7,212 bases of DNA, taken from Holophagaceae bacterium (GTDB lineage Bacteria; Acidobacteriota; Holophagae; Holophagales; Holophagaceae). Under the pieces are notes generated by a model. That model was given only the letters and a program-made list of their open reading frames with translations. It had not been told where the DNA came from and ran no database searches. Both the position numbers and the translations under genes were made by a program. Positions 1 through 5,108 of the stretch are shown piece after piece. The DNA lies in assembly GCA_003158505.1 (NCBI GenBank), contig PMJK01000121.1, positions 2,049 through 9,260 of the forward strand, written 5' to 3'. Position 1 is the stretch's first letter, and every line of letters begins with the position of its first letter.

Positions 1-309
1 GTGCCCAAGGCGCTTCTTGAGTTCGCCCTTGGCCTCGCCAGGCCCGAAGATGAGCAGCGTCCGGGCCGGTGCCACGGCCGCGATCACCTCTTCGTAGTAC
101 CGGTTCATGTGGCCGGTGTACTCCCGCTGATGGCTGTCGTCAGCCTTGACCAGCAGCGCCTCGTGTTTGACATCCATGGGAACGCCATCCTCCCGTCCCG
201 GCTGGCTCTCCACACCAGACTGGACCACCAGGATCTGTTCCAGGCCTCCTGTGAGCGTCACGATGACGGCCTTCCGGTGATCGATCCAAATGCCTGCGCT
301 GGTTTTCAT
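1..309 (-). CDS. eRF1/Pelota-like 'translational machinery' family protein, N-terminal part (runs off window)
   Basis: The reading frame opens at ATG (309, minus strand) and is still open at base 1, so only the first 103 residues are visible. An AGGAG lies 6 nt before the ATG. Visible motifs are IWIDHRKAVIV (residues 7-17), RYYEEVIAAV (70-79) and LLIFGPGEAKGEL (85-97). Together these resemble small bacterial proteins annotated as translational machinery or host-attachment/eRF1-domain-like, which share a W-I-D-H-R-x-A start and an L-I-x-G-P-G-x-A-K-x-E-L block. The family is thought to have a release-factor/Pelota-like fold; its biochemical role is not settled, and no catalytic residue can be named here. 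It starts 32 nt after the stop of the ABC remnant and probably shares a transcript with the oxidoreductase upstream. Family assignment rests on remembered motifs only. Confidence 0.8.
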   Translation of the reverse strand, partial: MKTSAGIWIDHRKAVIVTLTGGLEQILVVQSGVESQPGREDGVPMDVKHEALLVKADDSHQREYTGHMNRYYEEVIAAVAPARTLLIFGPGEAKGELKKRLGH

Positions 310-341
310 GACGGACTCCTGATGGCCAAGGTGAAGCTGGC

Positions 342-524
342 CTAGGTGGCGAGATGGGGGCACATTTGCGCGGCCCCGTTGGTACCCGGTAGGCCGAAGA
401 TCCCGCCATTCCCCACGGACAGGCTCAGGGCATCCACTGCGGTGAATGTCCCAAACGTCCGCGTGAGGGCGGTGATAGCCAGGACTGGACCACCCCCGAA
501 GGGTTCCTCGGCGGGTTGGCTCAC
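342..524 (-). pseudogene. Degenerate N-terminal fragment of an ABC transporter ATPase
   Basis: A 60-codon frame starts with GTG that overlaps the oxidoreductase stop as GTGA, and ends at TAG (342-344). Residues 14-46 (VLAITALTRTFGTFTAVDAL and onward to IFGLPG) match the opening beta-strands of ABC ATPases of the drug/antibiotic-export type. The Walker A that follows is broken: residues 47-53 read GTNGAAQ where G-P/T-N-G-A-G-K is expected, so the phosphate-binding Gly-Lys is lost. Removing one base in the GCGCG run at 368-372 would restore G-A-G-K, which points to a frameshift. The rest of a normal domain of over 200 residues (Q-loop, signature, Walker B) is absent, because the next gene starts 32 nt later. 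It cannot be a working ATPase; whether the fragment is translated is unknown. Confidence 0.75.
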
Positions 525-1552
525 GACAGGTCCACGATCATCTTGCCTATGTTCTCACCGCGGAAGAGACCAATGAAAGCCTCGACTGCCCGGTCGAGGC
601 CTTTCACCACCGTCTCTTTGTTCTTCAATTTACCGGTCAGATAGTAGCCGCCCACTTCCAGTTCGAAATCAGCTTGCTGGTCCAGCCAGTCTCGGACCAG
701 GAGGCCCTTCATGGTGAGCTGCTTCTTGATGAAGTTGGACAGGTTTGAAGGCCCTGGTTGCGGATGTTCATCGTTGTACTCGGAGATCCCGCCGCAGGCG
801 ATGATGCGTCCGTGCAGGCGCATGGCAGAGAGCGCTGCCCCGAATGTGAGGCCGCCGACATTGTCGAAATAGACATCGATCCCCTCCGGCGCCGCCGCCA
901 GCAACTGATCGAGGATGGGACCAGTCTTGTAGTCAAAGGCGGCGTCGAAGCCACATCCCTCCAGGAGGAACTTGACCTTTTCGGGGGAACCGGCCGAGCC
1001 GATGACTCGGCAACCGCGCAGTTTTGCCAGCTGGCCAGCCACACTGCCTACGGCCCCCGCCGCTCCAGAGATGTATACGATATCCCCGGCCTTCACTTCC
1101 ACGAGTTTCAACCCCGCCCAGGCGGTCATACCCGTCATGCCAAGAGCCCCTAGGTAGACGGATAGCGGCTGAATCTTACGGCTGACCGGATGAAGATCAT
1201 GTTCCGAAGCGATGAATGATTCCCGCCATCCGAAATTGGACATGACCACATCGCCAGGCTTGAACAGCCCGGCGCGCGAATCGATCACCTCTCCGACGGC
1301 ACCGCCATTAAGTGGCTCACCCACTTCGAACGGTGGAATATAGGACTTTCCTGCGTTCATGCGGCCGCGCATGTAGGGATCTACGGACATGAAGAGGTTG
1401 CGGACGCTCACCTGCTGATCCTGCAGTGGCTCCAAGTCGACAGAGGTCATAGAAAAATTGGCCGCAGTTGGCACCCCGTTTGGGCGGGAGGCCAGTCGAA
1501 TTTCGCGACTGGCTATTTTTGATAAAGAAATGTCTTGGGTCTGTTCAGTCAT
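521..1552 (-). CDS. NADP-dependent oxidoreductase, CurA/prostaglandin-reductase (MDR) family
   Basis: This 343-residue protein has the length and motifs of medium-chain zinc-independent reductases such as E. coli CurA and leukotriene B4 12-hydroxydehydrogenase/PTGR. These cytoplasmic enzymes use NADPH to reduce the C=C bond of enones and enals. Motifs seen: SVDPYMRGRM (56-65), LGMTGMTAWAGL (137-148), the Rossmann nucleotide loop SGAAGAVGS (162-170), VYFDNVGG (227-234) and the C-terminal IGLFRGENIGKMIV (326-339). The zinc-binding cysteine pattern of alcohol dehydrogenases is not evident. The start is ATG 1552 with AGGAG 6 nt upstream. A perfect 11-bp inverted repeat lies directly before the ribosome site. 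Its stop overlaps the GTG of the ABC remnant by 4 nt, so the downstream frames were probably co-translated once. The substrate cannot be read from sequence; detoxification of reactive carbonyls is the family-based inference. Confidence 0.93.
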   Translation of the reverse strand: MTEQTQDISLSKIASREIRLASRPNGVPTAANFSMTSVDLEPLQDQQVSVRNLFMSVDPYMRGRMNAGKSYIPPFEVGEPLNGGAVGEVIDSRAGLFKPGDVVMSNFGWRESFIASEHDLHPVSRKIQPLSVYLGALGMTGMTAWAGLKLVEVKAGDIVYISGAAGAVGSVAGQLAKLRGCRVIGSAGSPEKVKFLLEGCGFDAAFDYKTGPILDQLLAAAPEGIDVYFDNVGGLTFGAALSAMRLHGRIIACGGISEYNDEHPQPGPSNLSNFIKKQLTMKGLLVRDWLDQQADFELEVGGYYLTGKLKNKETVVKGLDRAVEAFIGLFRGENIGKMIVDLS

Positions 1553-1568
1553 GTAAATCTCCTTTAGC

Positions 1569-1602
1569 CTCGCGGCAGCCCAGTGCTGCCAGCTGCCGCG
1601 AG
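1569..1602 (-). promoter_or_regulatory. Perfect 11-bp inverted repeat in the oxidoreductase leader
   Basis: CTCGCGGCAGC (1569-1579) is followed 12 nt later by its exact complement GCTGCCGCGAG (1592-1602). On the minus strand this sits about 5 nt upstream of the AGGAG of the oxidoreductase, so in mRNA it would form a strong GC-rich hairpin abutting the ribosome site. As DNA it could be an operator for a dimeric repressor. There is no T-run after it in either direction, so it is not a standard intrinsic terminator. Confidence 0.6.
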
Positions 1603-1703
1603 ACCATGAAGGTGAACTTCTGGCTTGAAATCAAGTACAGGTCCGGGAACAAGCCGGACTCCAGACATTAGCCTTGAGAATGGAGGGCCGGACCATCAGT
1701 CGC

Positions 1704-2381
1704 TCAGCCCCAGTACCACTCCACCTTGATCTGGTTGTCCACGGAGTACACACCAGGTGCAGCCCAGGCTGTGCGTTCCGCCTCATCCCGCTCAGCATAG
1801 CTCTTCACCTTGCCGCGGAGAGTGACCCGGTTGCCATCGGACTGGACCTGGATCTTCTTGGCATCCAGGATGGCGTTTCGTTTGAATGCCGAGATGATGT
1901 TGGATTCAATGTTCGTATGGGTCTGAGTGGGCTTGATGGTGATCCGGTTAAAGACTTCCTTCACACCCGTCAGGTGCTGGATATCATTTTCGGCTGATTC
2001 TTTCTGGTAATACCACTCCACCTGGCCTTCCAGGGTGAGCTGGCCGTCGCTCACCGTGATTTTAACGGTGCCCTTGGGAATCGTGAGGTTCCAGTCGAGG
2101 CGATCGACAGCGGCAGCGGCGATGTCAGTGTCTGTGCGGTTCATGAATTCTGACAGATGGACCTTGATGTCATCCGCGATGGCCTTGACGCCAGCGACCC
2201 GTTTTGTCGCCCGAACTGCGTTCCATTTCTCAAAATAGTTGGAGACGTTGCCAATAAGCGTGACCACGCCATCCTTCACCTGGACGCCGATGTCCGTGAC
2301 CTTGACCGAAGGCTCGTATTTCAGCTCGGCAAGCACATCCGTCTTGAGTTCAGTGTCAGTTTTTTCTGTAGTTGCAAGCAT
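1704..2381 (-). CDS. BON-domain protein with three tandem BON repeats
   Basis: This 225-residue protein is built of three BON domains, roughly at 12-76, 85-150 and 155-222. Each carries the core pattern of a hydrophobic strand ending in L-x-G-x-V: VVTLIGNV (39-46), LTLEGQV (115-121) and VTLRGKV (186-192). Each is followed by a helix and a G-V-x-x-V/I strand (AGVKAIADDIKV, TGVKEVFNRITI, PGVYSVDNQIKV). BON domains in OsmY and related proteins bind membranes or envelope surfaces and are linked to osmotic and envelope stress. No signal peptide is visible, so this copy is predicted to be cytoplasmic, unlike OsmY. The ATG (2381) has a GAGGT 5 nt upstream. It is followed, after about 150 nt, by the oxidoreductase on the same strand. 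Family assignment is firm; the precise role is inferred. Confidence 0.93.
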   Translation of the reverse strand: MLATTEKTDTELKTDVLAELKYEPSVKVTDIGVQVKDGVVTLIGNVSNYFEKWNAVRATKRVAGVKAIADDIKVHLSEFMNRTDTDIAAAAVDRLDWNLTIPKGTVKITVSDGQLTLEGQVEWYYQKESAENDIQHLTGVKEVFNRITIKPTQTHTNIESNIISAFKRNAILDAKKIQVQSDGNRVTLRGKVKSYAERDEAERTAWAAPGVYSVDNQIKVEWYWG

Positions 2382-2539
2382 GTTGATACCTCATTTGTCG
2401 GTATGAATGTTTCGAGGGATTCTTGGATTGATGATCGTCGAAGCTGCCCCTAATCGGAGGGGTGTCCAGGTCCTGTTCACTCACGGCGGATGATCCGGAT
2501 CAGAGTGCTTGACCATCGAATGTGTTCCTCTGGGGGTGG

Positions 2540-2557
2540 GTTTCGATTCCACGAAAC
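2540..2557. repeat. Inverted repeat GTTTCG-N6-CGAAAC upstream of the BON gene
   Basis: The arms GTTTCG (2540-2545) and CGAAAC (2552-2557) are perfect complements with a 6-nt spacer. The repeat lies about 160 nt upstream of the BON start. It is shaped like a repressor operator, but no regulator gene is adjacent and no promoter could be placed beside it, so its function is unknown. Confidence 0.35.
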
Positions 2558-2579
2558 TGGTTGAGGGTTGCCGCTCAGT

Positions 2580-2705
2580 TCAGAACCAGGAGGAAAGGGG
2601 CCGGGAGCACCACTTCTTGATGCGCTGGCGGCCAGGACGCTGCTTCCATCGAGCGATGGCGATTCCATCGGAATGATCCAGGTCATTGAAGAAGGTGCTC
2701 ACCAT
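2580..2705 (-). CDS. Possible small basic protein (41 aa), unrecognised
   Basis: ATG 2705 (or GTG 2702 directly after it) opens a frame of 41 codons ending in TGA (2580-2582). A GGAGGGG lies just upstream of these starts, a respectable ribosome site. The peptide begins MVSTFFNDLDHSDGIAIARW and its second half is rich in Lys and Arg (KQRPGRQRIKKW). The frame stays open further upstream, with an alternative GTG at 2744 giving 54 residues. I recognise no family. It may be a real small gene, the tail of a decayed one, or chance. Confidence 0.25.
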   Translation of the reverse strand: MVSTFFNDLDHSDGIAIARWKQRPGRQRIKKWCSRPLSSWF

Positions 2706-2770
2706 TTCCCCTCCAAAGGCTTCGACCATCACCAGGACATTCACCTTCTTGTGGTGGAGGAGGATTCGGT

Positions 2771-3394
2771 CTACCAGCGGAAGGTTCCGGCGAGTTGCAG
2801 GAAGTTGCCGTCCCGGTTCACGTCCGTGCGGGTGGTGGAGGTGGGAGTGTTCAGATCGAAGGCCTTGTAGGGTGAGTGCATGAAGCGGGCCTCCAGGCCA
2901 ATGACGCGCGTGAACTGCCAGCCGAGGCCGGCAGCAAGGCCGAGGCTGGTGGTGTTCTTGTTGCTGTCGTAGCTCGAGGAGTAGCTGTTTCCGATCTTGT
3001 CAGAGGTGGTGTAGGAGAGGTCCCAGCGCGTGACTCCTGCGCCCGCCGTGAGGTACAGGCCTTTCGGCGTGCCGTTCAGGTAGTAGAGGTAGTCTACGCC
3101 GAGGCCCAGGGCGCTGAGGGTGCGGGACTCCCGGTAGTTGCTGTGGCTGGGCTCATAGGTCGACACGTTGAAGAGGTTCGCGTCGAACCTGGGGCGGATC
3201 GCATGGCCGCCGGGCAGGTCCCACTGCACCAGGAAACTGGCGCCGGCACCGAGGGTCTTGTCCGTGTCGTCCTTCAAGTCCCCCAGGGGAGAGTTGAGCT
3301 GGGCCGAGAATCCGAAGCTGGGATGGCTGGTGGATTGGGCAGCCAGAGGCAGGGATAGAGCCACAGCTAAGGGAAGGATGGCGAGGAACCTCAT
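2771..3394 (-). CDS. Outer-membrane beta-barrel protein, porin/OmpA-barrel-like
   Basis: This is a 207-residue exported protein. Residues 1-20 (MRFLAILPLAVALSLPLAAQ) form a signal peptide with likely cleavage after the AAQ region. The mature part is made of alternating hydrophobic/polar, Gly- and aromatic-rich strands, such as SFGFSAQL, LGLGVDYLYYL, GLYLTAGAGVTRWDLSY and SLGLAAGLGWQF. It ends in LQLAGTFRW, a terminal aromatic residue as used for Bam-dependent insertion. The size suits an 8-stranded barrel. The start at ATG 3394 is preferred over the upstream TTG (3412) because the signal peptide begins there and GGAG lies 5 nt before it. A sigma54-like element (3470-3487) and a 23-bp dyad (3430-3452) lie upstream. 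The ligand or channel function cannot be read; fold class is confident, function is not. Confidence 0.88.
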   Translation of the reverse strand: MRFLAILPLAVALSLPLAAQSTSHPSFGFSAQLNSPLGDLKDDTDKTLGAGASFLVQWDLPGGHAIRPRFDANLFNVSTYEPSHSNYRESRTLSALGLGVDYLYYLNGTPKGLYLTAGAGVTRWDLSYTTSDKIGNSYSSSYDSNKNTTSLGLAAGLGWQFTRVIGLEARFMHSPYKAFDLNTPTSTTRTDVNRDGNFLQLAGTFRW

Positions 3395-3429
3395 ACGAAC
3401 TCCATGGACCAAAGGGTCAGTGGCATTGA

Positions 3430-3452
3430 ACGGAGGACAGCCTGTCGTCCGT
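3430..3452. promoter_or_regulatory. 23-bp near-perfect dyad in the outer-membrane gene leader
   Basis: ACGGAGGACAG (3430-3440) and CTGTCGTCCGT (3442-3452) pair at 10 of 11 positions around a single central C (3441). The only mismatch is 3435/3447. It lies 36-58 nt upstream of the ATG and downstream of the sigma54-like element. A second dyad, TGCATTCC to GGCATGCA (3455-3474, 8 of 10 pairs), lies next to it and overlaps the -12 end of that element. The near-zero spacer favours a protein-binding operator over an RNA hairpin. Confidence 0.5.
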
Positions 3453-3469
3453 TATGCATTCCTTGAGGC

Positions 3470-3487
3470 ATGCAAGATCGAATCCAA
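3470..3487 (-). promoter_or_regulatory. Candidate sigma54 (-24/-12) promoter for the outer-membrane gene
   Basis: On the minus strand this reads TTGGATTCGATCTTGCAT. It has TGG, the GG-N10-GC spacing and the TTGCA box of the RpoN consensus TGGCACG-N4-TTGCA. A start about 12 nt downstream would give a leader of some 65 nt. The hsp20-side element matches it at 14 of 18 positions, which raises confidence in both. The middle of the -24 box (ATTC for CACG) departs from consensus. Confidence 0.5.
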
Positions 3488-3593
3488 GTTGTAATTTAAT
3501 TAAAGCAATTGGTTTAAGTATTGGTGATCGTAAAGTAGTTTAGTGGGTTCGATCAATACGAGCGGACACCTCCTTCAAATCGACTTAGGCACG

Positions 3594-3630
3594 CTGGTCC
3601 CTGATGGCGACGAAACTCTCGCCGAACCAG
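3594..3630. repeat. Nested inverted repeat in the divergent region
   Basis: The outer arms CTGGT (3594-3598) and ACCAG (3626-3630) enclose the inner arms GGCGA (3606-3610) and TCGCC (3619-3623) around an 8-nt loop. This could be a two-stem hairpin in a transcript or a binding site in DNA. No T-run follows it. Its function is unknown. Confidence 0.35.
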
Positions 3631-3862
3631 CTCGCCGCTGGGATTCACTCCGGTGGGCCACGCCTTCCTCCGCGAATCCCCTCGAGATCCTTTTCAACCC
3701 AGGACTCTCACCATCCTTGGTCTAGAAGTGGAGAGGACGTCAAAAGCTCTTCACCGTGCGTCCCTGGTCTCCAGTCGAATCGCCCCCGCACATTCACCAA
3801 AACGAAGGATCAGGCATGCCATTTTGATCGGCATTCTCAGGCTTCCAAATGGAATAATAATG

Positions 3863-3875
3863 TAACTTGTTGATT
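3863..3875 (-). promoter_or_regulatory. IHF-consensus site
   Basis: The minus strand reads AATCAACAAGTTA, an exact match to the IHF consensus WATCAA-N4-TTR. It ends about 20 bp upstream of the hsp20-side sigma54-like element, a usual place for IHF to bend DNA between an upstream activator and RpoN polymerase. Binding is inferred from the consensus only. Confidence 0.45.
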
Positions 3876-3892
3876 AGTTTGAGTCATGTGGG

Positions 3893-3910
3893 TTGGATCC
3901 AAACTTGCAT
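3893..3910 (+). promoter_or_regulatory. Candidate sigma54 (-24/-12) promoter for hsp20
   Basis: The sequence TTGGATCCAAACTTGCAT carries TGG, the exact GG-N10-GC spacing (GG 3895-3896, GC 3907-3908) and TTGCA. The expected start is near 3920, giving a leader of about 160 nt before the hsp20 ATG. The IHF-like site just upstream and the near-identical element facing the other way support it. Confidence 0.5.
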
Positions 3911-4078
3911 CACCTTGGAACAGATCTTCGGCGGTCCCATCACACTGAGCGGGCCCCGATGGCGGAATCCCTCCGCTCACGGCATTCCGGTTCCCCAGGC
4001 GGCCCAAATCGCCATTTCCCTGGTTCATCACCGTCGTTCTGCCGTTGGACTGTTCCCAAACTCCAAGGAGGTAGCACC

Positions 4079-4429
4079 ATGTCTGAAATTCGGATCAAGA
4101 TTGCGCCCAATACCGTAGCTTATCCCGACGAGAAGACTCTCAAACTCATCGTAGAGTTCGCGATCCCGGGGGCGCCGACGGATACCATCGATCTGAAGAT
4201 CCTGGAAGACAGCGTCCATCTGAATGCGCCGGCCCGGGACATCGAATATGTGGCGGCCCTGACCCTGGCTTGGGCGGTGAAACCTGAAAAGGCCGAGGCG
4301 ACCTATGAGGACGGCCTGCTCCGAGTCGAGGTGCCCTTCAAGGATCCCATGGAGGATGCTGTGAAGGTCGTCATCAAGACGGGCCGCGTCAACACCCCGA
4401 TCAAGGAGATCAAGCCGGCACTGGTATAG
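4079..4429 (+). CDS. Small heat-shock protein, Hsp20/alpha-crystallin family
   Basis: This 116-residue protein is mostly an alpha-crystallin domain. Strands run from residue 20 (TLKLIVEFAIPGA) through IDLKILEDSVHLNA (37-50) to the family signature region ATYEDGLLRVEVPF (74-87), the counterpart of the canonical A-x-x-x-D-G-V-L-x-V-x-x-P motif. A short tail (IKEIKPALV) follows; a classic I-x-I/V anchor is not obvious. Small heat-shock proteins are ATP-independent holdases that keep unfolding proteins soluble in the cytoplasm. The start is ATG 4079 because AAGGAGG sits 7 nt upstream; the frame is open further 5' but no ribosome site supports an earlier start. It faces away from the outer-membrane gene and is followed after 163 nt by the PfpI gene. 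Short length and lack of an N-terminal arm suggest small oligomers. Confidence 0.88.
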   Translation: MSEIRIKIAPNTVAYPDEKTLKLIVEFAIPGAPTDTIDLKILEDSVHLNAPARDIEYVAALTLAWAVKPEKAEATYEDGLLRVEVPFKDPMEDAVKVVIKTGRVNTPIKEIKPALV

Positions 4430-4467
4430 GCCATGCTCGCAATCGCCAGGTGAACCGGCGACCCGAT

Positions 4468-4550
4468 GCCTGATGGGCAACCCTGTCTTTCCTGACAACA
4501 GGTGAGGCGGGGGAGCCTGGGGCGATCTGAGCAAGAACGCCTGATGGGCA
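4468..4550 (+). repeat. Two direct copies of GCCTGATGGGCA between hsp20 and the PfpI gene
   Basis: GCCTGATGGGCA occurs at 4468-4479 and again at 4539-4550, 71 bp apart. Between them is a small hairpin, TGTC-N6-GACA, set inside CCTGT/ACAGG arms. The copies lie 43-125 nt upstream of the PfpI start and could be regulator sites or the footprint of a small duplication. No terminator-type T-run is seen. Confidence 0.45.
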
Positions 4551-4592
4551 GAAATCAGGATCTTCCGAATCCGCAGTATTTATGGAGCAAAC

Positions 4593-5108
4593 ATGAAAGC
4601 ACTGTTCATAAGCGCAGATGGATTCGAGGACACGGAGCTGCTGGTCCCTTATTACCGTCTGAAGGAGGCGGGAGTGGACGTAGTGGTGTCCTCCATGAAC
4701 CGCATGACGATCACCGGCGAGCATGGCTACCAGGTGGCCGTGGACAAGACTCTGGAGGAGGTCGACCCCGGTGACTATGCGCTGCTGGTCCTGCCTGGCG
4801 GGAAGGCGCCAGGCTCCGTGAGGAAAGAGCCAAAGGCATTGGCCATTGCCCGGAGTTTTTTCGCCGGAAGTAAACCCGTTGCCGCCATCTGCCATGGCCC
4901 CCAGATCCTGGCCAGCGCGGGTCTGCTGAAGGGGCGGCACATCACGTGCTACGCCACGGTGGGCAATGAAGTGAAAGAGGCCGGAGCTCTCTATGAAGAC
5001 AAGGAAGTGGTAGTCGACGGCAGCCTGGTCACCTCTCGCCAACCGTCTGACCTTCCCGCTTTCTTGCGCGAGATGATGAAACAGGTGGGGGGGATGAAAG
5101 CCAAATGA
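4593..5108 (+). CDS. DJ-1/PfpI family protein (PfpI endopeptidase/deglycase-like)
   Basis: This 171-residue cytoplasmic protein has the whole DJ-1/PfpI single domain at its usual length. Seen: the N-terminal strand and acid ALFISADGFEDTEL (Glu12), VLPGGKAPG (66-74) and the nucleophile elbow AAICHGPQILASAG (97-110). Cys100 followed by His101 is the pair used by PfpI-type enzymes. Members have been described as proteases, glyoxalases or deglycases acting on glycated or damaged proteins; sequence alone does not tell which. ATG 4593 has GGAG 5 nt upstream. The stop overlaps the next gene's start as ATGA, so this gene and the ABC transporter are almost surely one operon. The link to a metal transporter is unusual and hints at joint stress/metal control. 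Confidence 0.93.
   Translation: MKALFISADGFEDTELLVPYYRLKEAGVDVVVSSMNRMTITGEHGYQVAVDKTLEEVDPGDYALLVLPGGKAPGSVRKEPKALAIARSFFAGSKPVAAICHGPQILASAGLLKGRHITCYATVGNEVKEAGALYEDKEVVVDGSLVTSRQPSDLPAFLREMMKQVGGMKAK

Larger units (their letters stand above)
2382..2770. other. 389-nt spacer between the outer-membrane gene and the BON gene
   Basis: No convincing full-length gene is seen. The spacer holds several small dyads. These are ATACC/GGTAT (2386-2390 and 2400-2404), the second of which is not far from the BON ribosome site; CCCCT/AGGGG (2447-2451 and 2458-2462); the perfect palindrome TGATCCGGATCA (2491-2502); and GTTTCG-N6-CGAAAC (2540-2557). A short minus-strand ORF (2580-2705) is listed separately. 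None of the hairpins is followed by a T-run, so I see no clear terminator for the outer-membrane gene. Confidence 0.6.
3395..4078. other. 684-nt divergent intergenic region between outer-membrane and hsp20 genes
   Basis: The outer-membrane gene leaves to the left and hsp20 to the right. No gene is convincing here: the open frames at 3543-3873 lack ribosome sites and family resemblance. The region holds two outward-facing sigma54-like elements (3470-3487 minus, 3893-3910 plus), an IHF-consensus site (3863-3875), a near-perfect 23-bp dyad (3430-3452) and a nested hairpin (3594-3630). It also has an AT-rich block with the palindrome TTTAATTAAA (3495-3504) and two ATTGGT copies 12 bp apart (3508-3513, 3520-3525). 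Its size and symmetry suit a shared control region. Confidence 0.65.

Noticed and set aside
1..345. Plus-strand open frame of 114 codons
   Set aside because: It is antisense to the eRF1-like gene, whose protein has clear family motifs and a good ribosome site.
140..409. Minus-strand frame of 89 codons
   Set aside because: Out of frame with both the eRF1-like gene and the ABC remnant. It only carries the shifted continuation of Walker A (K-C-A-P-I), used here as evidence of a frameshift.
1641..1659. GTCCGG-N7-CCGGAC as a terminator after the BON gene
   Set aside because: Only a 6-bp stem and no T-run on the minus strand; at most a weak dyad.
2477..2686. Minus-strand frame of 69 codons in the spacer
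   Set aside because: Pro/Ser/Gly-rich, no recognisable domain and no ribosome site; overlaps the better-supported small frame in another phase.
3395..3412. TTG start giving six more residues to the outer-membrane protein
   Set aside because: The signal peptide and GGAG support ATG 3394.
3545..3555. GGTTCGATC, resembling a tRNA T-loop
   Set aside because: The flanking bases do not form a T-stem, and no acceptor, D or anticodon arm is present on either strand.
3543..3873. Three overlapping plus-strand frames of 60-89 codons
   Set aside because: No ribosome sites, no family resemblance and low-complexity composition; treated as non-coding.
3893..4078. N-terminal extension of the hsp20 frame
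   Set aside because: The extension is Pro/Arg/Ser-rich and not crystallin-like, while AAGGAGG sits 7 nt before ATG 4079.
3860..4078. CIRCE/HrcA operator before hsp20
   Set aside because: No TTAGCACTC-N9-GAGTGCTAA or close variant is present.
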